A program made the position numbers and the translations under genes. This document shows, piece after piece, positions 24,937-37,534 of a stretch of DNA of 64,000 nt; the first letter of the stretch is position 1; every line of letters starts with the position of its first letter. Source of the DNA: Lolium rigidum (lineage: Eukaryota > Streptophyta > Magnoliopsida > Poales > Poaceae); the NCBI RefSeq assembly GCF_022539505.1, contig NC_061510.1, forward strand, positions 227,562,043-227,626,042. Direction: 5' to 3'. The notes below the pieces were generated by a model that saw only the letters and a list, made by a program, of their open reading frames with translations, was not told the DNA's origin and did not search any database.

Positions 24937-27753
24937 TCATCCTTGTCGACGACGGCGTGGTGGTCTCTGCTTAGCACCAGAAGGCGACCAAGGATCTCGT
25001 ATAGGATGTTGGTGCAAACCTCGACCGTACTGTTCGTTCTCCTCATCTGTGTGTGCCTCATAGTTCTGTGGTGGAGTTTCTAATACATGTTGAGATTGTG
25101 TCACCGGAGGAATTAAACTGCCTTGTGTGCTTATAATGTCAGCTCCAAAGAATTCATTAAATATCCCTTGATTCTCAGGTTGACTAGAAGTTCCGGGATA
25201 GTATTCTTCCTGCATATGCTCGGTACTCACGTGGCGGGGCCATATTGTGGCCGAAACCAGCTATCATGTTGGGCCAAGCAGGATCAAAATATTGCTACGT
25301 AAAAAAAATTAGTTGTAAGTAATAGACATGAATATTTTTATAGGAGAAATAATATATTAAAATTGAAGGAACCTATGGAGGAGGCATATTGTAGCCGAGT
25401 CCAGCTTCCGTCTCTGACCAGTCAGGTTCAAAAGATTGCTGCGGATGGAAAATATTCGTAAATAATAGGCGTAATTTTATGTTGTATGAGTGATTATTTA
25501 TAAAATATGAACATACGCGAGTGGTGTTGTCGATGTTTGAAGGCTCCCCTTGGGTGTATGAAAATCGTTCCCCGGATTAGTAGAGAAAATATTCTCCTCC
25601 TATTTTTAATGCGCAGAAGATAATATTTTTTGTAAAATCTTGTAGAAGAACGTACGCGCATTTATAATTTTAGATGTATCTGATAATACCTGTGTGGCGG
25701 CATGGGGCGGAGACATGCGAGCTGATTGTGAGCGGTCAAGTAGAGATGAGTCGACGTGTGCATATGATGGATTCCGCGTAGGAGGTTGGCTCGTACGTGT
25801 CATACTGCTCGTACGCGCCATAGTGCTCGTACGCGCCATACTGGTCGTACGCGCCATACTGGGTCTAGACGACGGTGCATCTGGCATGTCGTACTCTCGC
25901 GTAACAACATCGTCATCTCGAGCACAACCAAATCTTTTAAGCCCGTTCATGGCCGTATTAAAAATACGCCTAATCAGGGACTTTCCTTCGAGGAGTATTC
26001 ACGTTTCGCAGCCGCAAAGCATCCGACGCAGACCGAGCGATCTCCCTATATTCTTGTATCTGAAAATAGAAAATTCAAAGTATGAGAAAATGGTGTGGAT
26101 ATTTATTTGAATTGCAATAAACTCATATTTTTAAAGAATTGCAAGTACCGAGGTATCGCGATGGTATGCTTGCTGTTCGTTCGGTCCCTACAACCGAGTG
26201 AATCTCTCGTCCTCTCGGTGGAGGACCGGTGAGCAAAATCCTTGTGCTATTGCGATACCAATGATTGTAGTGGTCGTATGTGGCGTCACTATATGGTCTA
26301 CCAATATAAGAAATAATTGTCGTTAGCACATGTATAAAAATAATCGAAATAATTTAATACAAAACGTACCTATGCTCTTGCACTACATCGGATGCCGCAT
26401 TATTAATCCACAGCTCTATCCACTGTCTATTACGACTGCTCCAGTCGGCACAATTCAAACCTTTATTATCTTGCCCGAAATCAAATGATATATTTAATTA
26501 GGAAGATGTAAGTCATAAATAAAATGCAATACATTTTATATTGAAATGAGCGCACTTACGTGTGAACTAGATCGTCAAGTCGCCTCGGTAATGGTGGTGG
26601 AACAACCTGATAGATCCCAAACTGCCGCATAACACGCTCTGGGTTATATGTCTCAACCATCCAAAGAAAGAGGAGGTGGCAGCGTGTTAACCACAAGTCG
26701 GAGCCTGTATACATATCAGCTGTAGGTGGCTGAGCACCCCACACAGCGACATCATCCGTCCATGGGTTCCATCTGATCATGTGATCCTCTAGCCCCTCAA
26801 ACTCCTGGTGGTATTCCGGGTAACAACCGTGCACCACATTTGTTGACCAATTTTTTTAGCATGTACCCAACGAGATCCAAATGTCGGAGGGCCATGTATA
26901 GCCTGCCCAAAATCATATGGGTGGATTATGTTGGATAGGTGGGGACGTCCAACAGGCAGGTACTCCCATGACCATAGCTGAAGAAACTCATAGGCTGACG
27001 GCAAGTATGTGGCCTTTAGATTTTTTCGGGTGGCATGACATAACCCCTGTATGTATGAGCAAGCATGGCTGAACCAAAGCTGTATATGGGCCCGGGAGGT
27101 AAGGGGCCATCTACTATCTCGTTCGGCAATTTTAATCAAGCTGGGGAGAACAACGTCACCGTGTGACGAAGGGAACATTATACCTAAGAGATACGAGCAC
27201 ATATGCAAATAGATGTCGTGCCAGCGTGACATTATCTCGCATTGGCGAGGTAAGTTAGCAAAATGTGTAACTATCCGGTTCGGAGGCACACCTCTAGGAC
27301 GGTTCCCACTGCGGGTGTTAACAGGAAATGGAACACCAAGCCGTGCTTCAACTCTGTAGCGGCCAATTACTAGAATATGCTTGGGGGACCACTTGGATTA
27401 CCAATGATAGGAAGAGCAGTAATCATGGACACATCTTTCAGGGTCGGTGTCAACTCTCCACAACGTAACTGAAAAGTGTGGGTCTCAGGTCTCCAACGAT
27501 CAACTAGGGCTGACATAAGAGATGGGTCCAACAGAAACCTCTCGTTGCTTGATGTAAGCTTGGAATATGAAAGAAGTCCGTGAGCGCGCAAGTGATCCAT
27601 ATAACGATCGTGAACATGGAGCCTATTTTTGATGCCGCGTAGCCTGAAGGGCTGAGGGGGGTCGAAGTGGGCGTTCGGGTCCAACCATTGGTGACAACGG
27701 TGATCGGCATCAAACGACGCCTCTAAAAGGTCTGGTAAGTGCGACGTCATCAC
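24937..27753 (-). pseudogene. MULE-1 plant-mobile-domain (PMD) protein, multi-exon, frameshifted
   Basis: The first exon (from ATG 27,753) reads 'RWRPETHTFQLRCGELTPTL' followed by 'DVSMITALPI', the signature of the plant mobile domain (aminotransferase-like PMD of MAIN/MAIL proteins and of many plant transposons). The domain continues through 27,340-26,556, ending with 'VMRQFGIYQVVPPPLPRRL'. Further exons follow near 26,480-26,370, 26,310-26,140 and 26,060-25,690 (including the MARTS repeats), and a last one ends at 24,937 with a Gln/Pro-rich and Arg-rich tail. Frameshifts are visible near 27,372 (TAG soon after) and near 26,840. Host PMD proteins act in silencing and genome stability; transposon PMD proteins have no defined role. 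Same strand as the transposase, about 280 bp downstream of its end. The exon edges are approximate. Confidence 0.75.
25791..25861 (-). repeat. In-frame 18-bp minisatellite in the PMD gene
   Basis: Four copies of a unit containing ATGGCGCGTACGA (minus strand) encode MART(S/T)(S/T) repeats in the C-terminal disordered region of the PMD protein. One copy has ACA in place of GCG. Confidence 0.7.
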
Positions 27754-27789
27754 CTGTACACATAATAATTATAAATATGTTAGAAATAT

Positions 27790-28030
27790 GAATAGAAATT
27801 ATTATAAATATATTACAACACATCATGAATAGAAATAATTATAAATTTATTACAGCAAATCATGCGCCCAAATTATTATAAATATATTACATCACACTAT
27901 GAATAGAAATAATCATAATTTTATTACAGCAAATCATGCGCACAAATTATTATAAATATATTACATCACATTATGAATAGAAATAATCATAAATTTATTA
28001 CAACAAATCATGACTACAACTTATCATAAT
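27790..28030. repeat. AT-rich tandem repeat, 74-bp unit
   Basis: GAATAGAAAT recurs at 27,790, 27,827, 27,901 and 27,975: a 37-bp half-unit and three 74-bp units containing TTATTACA and CAAATCATGC. It fills the gap between the transposase 3' end and the PMD gene 5' end, so it may hold the PMD promoter or the transposase terminator. Confidence 0.7.
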
Positions 28031-28035
28031 TAACA

Positions 28036-30630
28036 TCAAGCTGGGTTGTTGTTGCTACGGTACGGGCATTCCCTTCGCGCATGACCGGGACATCTGCAAA
28101 CGCGACAACGGCGTGGTTCTCCCGACTGACTATGGTCCATGTCATTTCTATGACGGTGAGATTGACGTCGACCCTTCGCGGTCCTCTTCAACGTCGGGTC
28201 CGGAACCCATATGGTGGATTTATCCGGCCATACATCCCTATAGTGCTGCCAAATGCCCCATGTCCAGAACTCACCATTCCATGTGTGCAGTAGGTTGTAT
28301 GTGTTGAAGTACGGAGATATGTAGGACTGCACGCTGATGTTCTGTGCTGAAGCAGCCTTGAGGACATGACTACAAGGGTATCCCAAAAGTTTTGGCTTGT
28401 TACAACTGCACTCACACGAGCTAGTTCCGAGGGTGACAGCATGCTTTCTTGAGCCTCTGTGGTGGCCTCTCACAAACTTGGCGCGTACATGTATTTCCCA
28501 CTTATTCCTAAGTGCGTCAATTTGACGGAAACCATGGCTTTGTGATTTTTTTGCTTTCTCGTCGAGATGTCGCTGCATCTTTTCAGACCATGGCTTGTTC
28601 AGTGCGTCCCGAGCGTTGGCTACCTGGACTCTGTCTGCAAAGTACGACAAAGTCCGGTTCCAAGTTTCAGTAATCAACGCCGTGATAGGGAGGGCGCGCA
28701 CACCTTTCAGCACACCATTGTACACCTCTGACATGTTGGTGGTCATTATGCCGTACCGTGCCCCAGAGTCGTGAGAAAGCGCCCACTTGCTTAAATCGGG
28801 GCAACTCTCGGAAATCCACGTAGACAAATTAACTGTCCTGGTATTGCCCCTCCGATCTGTTCTCTGTGGCAACGCAGCTTTCTCAATTTCGGCATTGATT
28901 CCACTCCAAATTGCATTCATCTTCTCTTCTGTCTTCTGCATGCACATTCTCTTGAACAGCTTGAACCAATCCTTGTTCTTGAACTTTGAGTAAAAATTGG
29001 CTGCCAAATGCCGCATGCACCACCTTGTCTCTAGATCGGGCCACCCCCAATCTGGATCTTGTGCCACCTTCATAAATTCGAGCACACTCAATAGCCCCGT
29101 GTTGCGATCGAGAGATGATGCAAACATTGGGGCGATTTCCGACAACTGAAATCTTCAAGCAGCATAAGAACCAGAACCAGCTATCTTTGTTCTCGCTCTC
29201 CACCAATGCATATGCAATAGGAAGGAGCTGATTGTTTGCATCTCGCTGCGATCGCCAACAGGAGTGTGCCCTTGTACTTTCCGGTGAGGAAGGTACCATC
29301 TATTGACAACACCGGACGACAGTGTTGAAATGCTTGTATAGCCTGCGGGAATGCCCAGAATAAACGGTCAAGTATTTCTTCATTTTGCTCCCTGGGGTGT
29401 GGACGTTCTCTCCTGAATACATGAGTCCCCGGGTTACTTGATGATATCTGATGGAGCAGTCTGGGGGCTAGGTCATATGCTTGCTCATATGTGCCATATA
29501 GCCTCTGGAAAATGTCCTCCTTGGCACGCCTTGCCTTTCCGGAGCTGACAGAGAAGCCAATCTGATCTTCTGCAGTCTCTTGCAGGCGTCTTCACACTAA
29601 CATTGATGTCTTTTTCCACCGCCACTTGCAAGATATGTGACAAATATTTTGCGGTGACGTTGCGGTGCTTAGCCATAGCCCACACCTGCTCGCAACTATG
29701 TGGTTCTATTTTTGAGATATGCCAGGGCTGACATACCCCAGAGCTCTTTCGAGCGATCACTCTCCCCATGCACCCCTCATTCAATTTGACACATATCACT
29801 TTTAGGCGACTTCGATCGGACTGCTTCACTCTGTGCTCCCGAGATATGCTCAATGCATACCTCTTTATTGCACTGGTCAGCGGAGTCCTTGTCGGGGAAA
29901 CTTTGCCCAACTAGCGAGACTATCCTCTCCTAGGCACGGAACAGACCGAAATTCATTGCTTATGGTCATGGTGTGCAGGAAGTCGGGGTCCATTGGACAC
30001 TGGGACCGCCCTACGGGGAGGACCTACTCCTTCTTCATCCGACGAGGATTCGGACGAAGATGAACGAGCATCATCATCCAACGCCTCGGGCAATCCCTCC
30101 ACATATTCGGCGATGTCGACGACCGCGGACCAATATCCTGGGTCAACATTATGGTGGCTAGGCATCTGCTCCGATGGGTCGATGCTACGAGCAGCGGTGA
30201 TGGCAAGCTGATCCGACGGGCCGGTGCTAGGGCTCGCGGTGATGGACAGCTGCTCTTCTGCGGCGCTCCTACTGCTTCCGGCATCATCGGTAGCTGAAAT
30301 AAACTTCACATACACCATCGGCCGTCCGTACATAGCAGCACCAGGTGTGCTTGCAAACCTCATGTACGTACGCCAATTTGTATCATTTTTTACCTCCCGC
30401 AAACCCCAACGGGGAGGTCCATTCCCTTCTACGACGATAAGAGCCTCAACCGTCATCCTCTGTCCACGCATCCCCTGACCAAATGGGGCTCGGATGATTT
30501 TTCTTACATCCGCAAATGCTCTATTGACCATATCTATCACTGCAACTTCCATCGAGTCGCAGTTCGAGAAATCCACCCCACCGAATTCGTCACGTACGAC
30601 GTCCCCATAGTACACTACCAAATTTTTCAT
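28036..30630 (-). pseudogene. MULE-1 MURA-type transposase, several frameshifts
   Basis: From ATG 30,630: an N-terminal domain with 'MKNLVVYYGD' start and an acidic Ser-rich linker (to ~29,953), then a MuDR DNA-binding-type region ('AIKRYALSISREHRVKQSDRSRLKVICVK', read 29,880-29,790). Next come the DDE core with 'SIDGTFLTGKYKGTLLLAIA' (near 29,300) and 'ALVESENKDSWFWFL' (near 29,190), a long helical insert, a SWIM zinc finger ('CECSCNKPKLLGYPCSHVL', near 28,400-28,345) and a CCHC knuckle ('CRVCRCPGHARRECP') just before the stop at 28,036. The frame changes at about 29,930, 29,590, 29,245 and 29,130, so no intact transposase is encoded. Length and domain order are normal for a plant MULE transposase, which acts in the nucleus on the TIRs. 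Confidence 0.85.
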
Positions 30631-31660
30631 CGTACCTACCGCACAACCAGATTTTTAAAATAATATTAGTAACATCCTACCTTAAATCATATTAATGTTT
30701 TAATAATTTCATTACAACACATATTTTAACATGGCGGTAAGACTTTACGAAAATAATTAATCCATCATTTTCTAAATAATACGGGCAAAAAATTACACAA
30801 GAGAAAATATTAAAAGACTTCATATATATACCTTAATTTGCAGATAGATATTCTTCCAAATAATAGTTTACGCGCCACAATAATCTAAGTAATAACAGTG
30901 AGAGAGCATGTGCATACTTCAATCCACCTAAAATACACATTAAAAATATAGTTAAAGCATGTTCGTAACATACGGTTATTAGTTCAACAAATTGCCCATC
31001 TCTTTAATTTTCAGTCATACATGCAATAATAGTACGCTGCACTACGTGTTGTTCTATTTCAAATTAAATTACATCCTTTGTAAAATCTCACTCGCTCTAC
31101 ATAATATGCTAATACAATGTTACTTCCTAATTAGTAGAGTAAAATATACTACACTACACTACACCACAAATGGCAGCAGCTAACTTATGCATGTACGAAT
31201 AAAATTAGCGATCTACAAGAACTCACCTTAATTTTCTTCTTCTACCGCCGTAGTGCTTCGTGCTCAATTAGTGACTCAATTAGTGACTCAATTAGTGACT
31301 CAATCAGCTAATCAATCACTAAACAACAATGGCCTGGCTGTAGTGCTTCGAGCTTGTCTTCTGTGAGCTCTCGTACGCGATGAGAATAGCATGCGCACGT
31401 ATGAGAAGTGGCCTGGCCAGCTGCTCCTTTTAAAGGACGTGAAACAACCACTTTCGGTGGTCACGGTGCTGTACCAGCGGCGGACGTCAACTCATGTCGG
31501 AGAATCATACAATCAATTTTCTGTACAACTACAGTCTCTAATATAGCTGAAAGTGCAAAAACTAGTGCCAAATAGACTCAAACCGGAGCAAACAGCCTCA
31601 GAATCAGAGACAGCCCGAATCTGACACAGTTTGCGTGGGAATCAGCGCCGTCAGCGTCGG
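30631..31660. other. Transposase 5' flank inside MULE-1
   Basis: No gene is seen. A 12-bp unit CTCAATTAGTGA is repeated three times in tandem at 31,263-31,298. A TATA-like TTTTAAAGG lies near 31,427. The strong promoter is likely to be in the adjoining TIR. Confidence 0.45.
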
Positions 31661-31975
31661 AATCAGCGCCGTCAGCGCGCTGTGGAGGGCTGTCGGCCAG
31701 CAGCACATGCCACCACCGGTGGTGGCGGCAGGCCTGCCAGCTCAACGTGCCTCCACCGGCTAGGGCGGCAGGGCGACGTCGGCGTTGCTCCATCGACGGC
31801 CGGCTCACGGAGGCGGACATGCTGCCACGGCTGACGGCGGCAGGCCCTGCCGCCACCGGCTCCGGCGGCAGGCGCCACGCGTCGCCTGGCCGTGCTGCCG
31901 CCACGGCATTTTTGGCATTTTCGTTCACAGGTGGTCCTTTTTGACATTAAACTGGGGCAGGTGGTCCTTTTTGAC
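31661..31975 (-). repeat. MULE-1 right terminal inverted repeat
   Basis: Reverse complement of 22,744-23,049, near-identical over the outer ~190 bp, ending ...CCTTTTTGAC. The doubled 19-bp subterminal word is preserved. Its inner edge duplicates AATCAGCGCCGTCAGCG (31,640-31,656 and 31,661-31,677). Confidence 0.85.
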
Positions 31976-32069
31976 AAAATTTCTGGCCCGACCTAACAAA
32001 CAACTATTTGTCTAAAATTCTCTGCTGAGATAGGAATCTCTGGGTTAACCCAGGCTACCAAACACACCC

Positions 32070-33104
32070 TAATAGGATGAGTTGGAGCAGGCAATGCTAA
32101 AGGGCTGAAACAGCGCTGGAAGAAGCAAACGTGCAGCGCTGGTTGCAAAAAAAAAAAGTAGGATCAATGCATCAGACATGTATCCATGAGCCCATCCTCG
32201 ACACCTACATCGCATTCAATAGTGGCACCACTCTCGTGCAAGTGTCCTACTTCTCCAGTTTGCCATCACTGCTATTCAAGGGATCGGTGAGCTTGAAGGA
32301 CCTGTTGTTCTGGGACAACCCCGAGAAGAAGGCAATGAGAACAACTTGGAGCATCATGTCGAGCAACATGGCAACATCGATTGAAGACTGGTCGTTTCGC
32401 TGGTTGCGGGGACGGCGCCCACGGTCAAAGCTTGTTGGGCTGTCGATCAGAGGCGGGGTCAGAGTTCAAGGCCTGAACACGAACTTGCTATCGGCCGCCG
32501 GCGTTCGGCATCCCAATGATCTTCCTTGTCGTACCTTGCCGATCTGGGTAGTAAAATTTCTGGCGCAGCATTAGGTGGAGGGGATCTGTCTGCACTCTGC
32601 AGGTCCTTGACTTCTTGTGTTCCTCGAGGATTCGCTTTGACGCCATGGAGGCGAGACCGGCTAGCGCTGGAGCAGAGATCGAAATCAAGACGAAGGAAGT
32701 AGGACGGAGAGGATAGATCGACGGGGGAGCGTGGGGAACAGTTGGCGTGCGGTGCAGGGAAGCGATTGCGTCGGATTGGAGTTGAGGATGGTCACGGGAA
32801 GCGCGGTCTGCGCTGATTGGGGAATAGACCGGGGCGGAGGAGCTCAACTGTGGGTGGAGGAGAACTAATCTGGCGGGGGAGCAGTGGATCTGGTCGAGGC
32901 TCAGGTGAGGCCGCCCTGCATCTCACGCTGGCGCGAATAATATTCTGAGTGCCAAACCAGCTCGTCGCCGGTAACCCGCCTGCCGCCGCGATTCCCTCGA
33001 GCTCCGGCGTGGGGTGCTGCGTAGTGGGAGGCAAGCGGCTGATGTCGGCTGGCGCAAAGCAGCTCTGCTCGGAGGCTATGCAAACCAGGGGAGCAAAAAA
33101 TAAA
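32070..33104. other. Copy A interior between the two MULE insertions
   Basis: I recognise no protein. Open stretches (for example 32,131-32,574 on the plus strand) resemble nothing known and lie in GC-rich transposon interior. An A-rich run at 32,148-32,158 may mark an old retroposon tail. The right edge AAAAATAAA (33,096-33,104) is the target duplicated by MULE-2. Confidence 0.4.
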
Positions 33105-33266
33105 GAGTAAAATGCATGGCGCGTCCTTAAACTTGTCTGCGGGATTCGAACTGATCACTGTACATCGATCGTACGCAATTACGGTGATTAAAGACGTTCG
33201 TTAGCAGCAGAGACCGTCACCGCGCGGACGAGCGAGCCCGTATGTGTCCACGTGGCGTCGCGCGGG
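33105..33266 (+). repeat. MULE-2 left terminal inverted repeat
   Basis: Pairs with 39,069-39,230. It contains ATTACGGTGATTAAAGACG and a CGCGCGG cluster near its inner edge. The transposase start codon is 234 bp beyond it. Confidence 0.9.
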
Positions 33267-33499
33267 ACCCAATTGCCAGGAATTTGTGTCTTACCTCGAG
33301 CGCTCCGCGGCTATATGCAAAAAGCCCCCTCCGCAGCTGTGGAGAAGCAGATTTAACCCGTCTCCACTTCCACTCAGCCGATCAGTTCGAGGAGGAGAGG
33401 GAGAGCCGCGGCTGTCGGAGAGGAGGACGAGGAGAGCCCTGGCTATCGGGAGAGGAGGAGAGGGAGAGCCGCGGCTGCCGGCGCGTCGCCACGACGACG

Positions 33500-36400
33500 A
33501 TGCCGCATCATCGTCGTCCTGAAGGGTCTCCGCCACCCGTGTACGGTAAGCCCGGATTTCCTCCTCAATATAGTAGATGGAAGACAAATTTTTGTTTTAT
33601 TTGGTGAAACTACTGTTTTTAGTGAATGATTTTGTGATGGATGTGACATAGAAGTAGTTTTTTGGCATTTTGGTTTTGGGGTAGGGTTAAATCTGTACAA
33701 GAATTGAATTTTAATGCAATGTATGCATGCAATAATTTGGCAGGAGATCGTAGCCGTTACTTCTCAGTTGGAATAAACCATGGGGGATATTTTCTTGGCA
33801 CCGGTAGTAATCGAAGCTATGTGAATGGAGCTGTTATTTGGTATGACCATGTTGATAGTCTGACATGGTCACCTTTGATGGTGGAGAACATAGTCGAGGA
33901 GATAGGTTATGAGATGTCAGGCAGGATAAATGTGTATTACTGCATACCAATGTTGTCAGTTAGCAGGAATGGTCTGAGGGAACTTACAACAGAATATGAC
34001 ACTGTGCAGATGATCACATTTCAGTCATTCGGGCATAATTTCATATCATTGTATTTGGATCATGATGAAAGTGTCAGGGCCAGGGATTGGGATGATGTGG
34101 TCGAATTTCCAGTTGTAGATATGCCAGCTATTGTTAGCCCAGCAAAACCAAGTGGTACTGAAGACCATCCTCACTGTGATGTTGATCCTGGAGCAGCTAT
34201 TCCATTACAGGTGGTGTATGCAGATACAAATGAAGTGATCGATGAAGATTTCATTGGTACTAGAACAAGACAGAGGAAGAGGAAATGCAGTGATGTCGAC
34301 GTCAGTGACGGTGAAGCAGAGGATGATAAAAATTCAGACTTGGATAAAGATTCAGACTTTGATCCTGACGATATTGTCGACTCTGATGTGGACATCAGTG
34401 AAGATGATGACGATTTATTTGAAGACAATGTTGAGGAAGAGGAGCAAGGAAAGAAGCAGAAGGCACCTAATTCATCCGTGAAAGGCAAAGGCAAAGAAAA
34501 TATTTGCAAAGAAGAGTATGAGGAAGAGGAGGATCTCTGGGCTCCAGATTCAGATGAAGAAGCAAAGGCACATAGAGCGAAAAAATTCAGAGAAGTTGAT
34601 TTGGTGGATCCAAAGTTTCAGGTTGGCCTAATGTTTGGGTCAGTTGAGTTGTTGAGAAAGGCAATCACTGCATATAGTTGCAAGAACAGAAAGGAAATTA
34701 AAACACCAGTGAATGATAGGCAGAGGTTGAAAGTAGTGTGCTCTGGTTGTTCCTGGTACATGTGAGCATCATATGACACAAGCACTAAATGTTTTAGGAT
34801 AAAGAAATTTAATGGCAAGCACACTTGTTCTGGCACATTTGCTGTGCATGGTTTCTCATCAAACTTTCTAGCAGAGAACTATGTGGAAAGTTTCAGAGCA
34901 GACCAAGATATGAACATGAAGAATTTTTCAAGGGTAGTTCAAAAAGAGTGGAACATGACACCAGGGAGATCCAAGCTACAAAGGGCTAGGAGGCTGGCTC
35001 TGAAGATGATCTATGGGGATGAAGAAGCGCAATATAACATGCTGTGGGACTATGCTAATGAAATAAGGAGGAGCAACCCAGGAAGTAGCTTCTTCCTATC
35101 ACTTGATGAGAAGGGAAGGTTCAAGAGGTGCTATATGAGCCTGCAGGCTTGCAAGCTTGGGTATTTGGAAGGTTGTAGGCCCATCATCTTTGTGGATGGT
35201 TGCCATATTAAGACTAGGTACAGAGGGCAATTACTGACAGCTGTTGGTGTTGATCCAAACAATTGCATATATCCAATAGCAATTGCTGCAATTGAAGTTG
35301 AGGACACATCAAACTGGACTTGGTTCCTAGAAACACTGAAGGGTGATCTTGGTATCATAAATACTACACCATGGACACTTATGTCTGATAAGCATAAGGT
35401 ACATTACAAGCCTTGCATATATATCCAGTAGCAGTTGCATATCTTTCTTTTCTGCTCACTAATCTTCTTTCTTTTGTGTCAAGGTCTTATCAATGCTGTG
35501 AGGCAAGTTTTCCCTGATGCAGAACACAGGTTCTGTGTTAGGCACATGTGGCAGAACTTTCAGCAACTGTTCAGAGGAGATGTTCTGAAGAATCAATTGT
35601 GGAAGATAGCAAGAAGCAGCACAATCACAAGGTTTGAAGCTAACATGGAGGCTATGAAAGTGCTAAATGTAGAAGCTTATGCCTGGCTAGATGAGTTAGA
35701 TCCCAAGACATGGGTCAGAGCTTTTCAAAGTGAACTCCCTAAGTGTGATATTCTACTGAACAACAACAGTGAAGTGTTTAACAAGTAAGAACAGTCAGTC
35801 ATGATTATTTATGTCCTAAGTTGTTCATTTTTGTGTTTAACTAGTAAGAACAATCAAGTGTTTAACACCTTTTCATGAACAGGTATATTCTGGAAGCTAG
35901 AGAGCTACCTGTGTTATCCATGTTTCAAAAAATTAAGGGACAGTGCATGACAAGGCATTACACCAAACAGAAGGAGGAAGCTAAGTGGACAGGGACTATA
36001 TTCCCAAAGATCAGGAAGATAGTAGAGAAGAATGTGGAGTACTCCAACTGTTGCTTTGTAGATGGAGCAGGTGATGGGCTGTCTTCAGTTGGAGAAATGT
36101 GTGGCTCTACAAGTCCAGTTGAGTATGTTGTTGATCTGAAGGCAAAGAGTTGCAGTTGCAACAGGTGGCAACAGTCTGGAATACCATGTCCCCATGTGCT
36201 ATCTTGTGCTAGATTAGAGAACATGGATCCTCTAAGCCTAGTTGACAAATGTTACTCAATTGAGATGCACAAGAAAGCATATGCCCATGTAGTGTACCCA
36301 TGCAAAGATAGGTCTGAGTGGGAAAGGATGAATGGTCCCACAATTCTACCTCCACAATACCAAAAGCATGTTGGCAGGCCAACTAAAAGCAGAAGAAAGG

Positions 36401-37534
36401 CACCAGGTGAAGTAGACTGTAGGGGTGGAGGCAGAAGGATGACCAGACATGGTGTCATTATGCATTGCAGCTACTGTGGAAGGCCAAATCACAACAGAAA
36501 TGGTTGTTATTGGTTTAAAAATGGTCTCCCACCACCTACTGAAGAAAAATTGAATATGCCTATGCCATCTCATGCAAATGTTCCTAACCCTGCTGTTGCT
36601 CAAAGCCAGGTAATCACCTATAACTCAGTGCCTACTATCCAGATGTTCCTAACCCTGTTGTTGCTCAAAGCCATGTATTGACCTGTCAGTAATACATTGC
36701 ATATTTCTGTCAAATAGGAGCAACAAAGACAGGTCAACATGCGTCAAGAACCTCTTAATGCAGATACACTGGTTGCCAACATGGTTGCAGATGTAATTGC
36801 TTGTACTTGTTGCATTACTTGTCTATGGTTTCCTCTGTTGCATTACTTGTCTATTATAAACTGAAATTGATTCTACTTGTCTATGGTTGCAGATACCACC
36901 TGTGAGGAATGTGCAAGCTATGCCAATTCCAGAATCAAGTTTCATTGCTGATGCAAGGATGGCAAACCAAGTGGAATCATCATCTACCACTATTAGGCAG
37001 GGAGAGATTGCACAACAATTGCTTGCATTGCAGCATCAGAAGAAGAAGGAAGCAGAAGACAGAAAACTAGCTATCTTGGAAGCCAGGTATACAGCTGAGC
37101 TGAAGAAAGCAGAGGATGCATCAAAGAGAAGAATAGAAGCACAAACTAAGAAGGCTGAGCTAGCCCAAGCTAAAGCAGCAGAAATGGCAGCAATTAGGGA
37201 GAAGAAGAAAGAAGAAGCTGAGATTAACAAGAAAACAAAGATAGAGACCAGGAGGATTATAGCAGAGGTCAAAAGAGAAGTTGCTGAGAAGAGAAGGAAA
37301 GAAGCAGAAGAGAAGAAGGTGGCTGCCAAGCTGCAAAAAGAAACACAGAAAGCTGCTCAGAGAGAGGCACAAAGATCTGCCCTACAGCAACAAGCAGCAG
37401 CTAGAGCTGTAGCAAGATCTTCATTTCCTACATCTCAGGATAGTGAGTATCTGCATGATGAAGAAGAACATGTCTCTCAAAGGCCAAAAAAAGTCAGTAT
37501 GTTTGATGAGTTTAGGTGTCCTAGGAAGAAATGA
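33500..37534 (+). pseudogene. MULE-2 MURA-type transposase, one in-frame TGA, long coiled-coil C-terminus
   Basis: Exon 1 (33,500-33,545) joins exon 2 (from 33,744) in frame. Domains in order: an N-terminal PB1-like region ('FSVGINHGGYFLGTGSNRSY'); a long acidic linker; a MuDR DNA-binding region ending 'VVCSGCSWYM', where TGA (34,763-34,765) stops it; the DDE core with 'IFVDGCHIKTRY', 'TLMSDKHK' and 'AIEVEDTSNWTWFLE'; a SWIM finger ('CSCNRWQQSGIPCPHVL'); and a CCHC knuckle ('CSYCGRPNHNRNGC'). After introns near 35,789-35,881 and 36,610-36,893 an exon from 36,894 gives a ~150-residue Lys/Glu/Ala-rich coiled coil ending at 37,534. The intron at about 35,401-35,483 has an imperfect acceptor. The TGA is the only clear stop and sits where this family normally has Trp (TGG). 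Attaching the coiled-coil exon to this gene is inference. Confidence 0.85.

Larger units (their letters stand above)
22744..31975. mobile_element. MULE-1: 9.2-kb Mutator-like element with cargo genes
   Basis: Long terminal inverted repeats (306 and 315 bp) begin GTCAAAAAGGACCACCTG at both ends. Inside are a MURA-type transposase and a plant-mobile-domain gene (both minus strand) and two small genes (plus strand) at the left end. All four are broken. The flanks are too AT-rich for a clear 9-bp target duplication; only AAATTT is shared. It sits inside the Harbinger-like element, so it inserted later. Confidence 0.85.
21813..32069. mobile_element. Harbinger/Tourist-like element hosting MULE-1
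   Basis: The left end GGGTGTGTTTGGTA (21,813) and right end TACCAAACACACCC (to 32,069) are inverted repeats. Each is flanked by TAA (21,810-21,812 and 32,070-32,072), the target duplication typical of PIF/Harbinger elements. Without the nested MULE (22,744-31,975) it is about 1.0 kb, GC-rich in the middle, and encodes no recognisable protein, so it is non-autonomous. Confidence 0.75.

Noticed and set aside
22735..31985. A 9-bp target duplication for MULE-1
   Set aside because: Only AAATTT is shared on both sides and it is out of register with a 9-bp duplication, so none is claimed.
32131..32574. 147-codon plus-strand frame beside MULE-2
   Set aside because: No domain, no homology recognised, and it lies in transposon interior; not supported as a gene.
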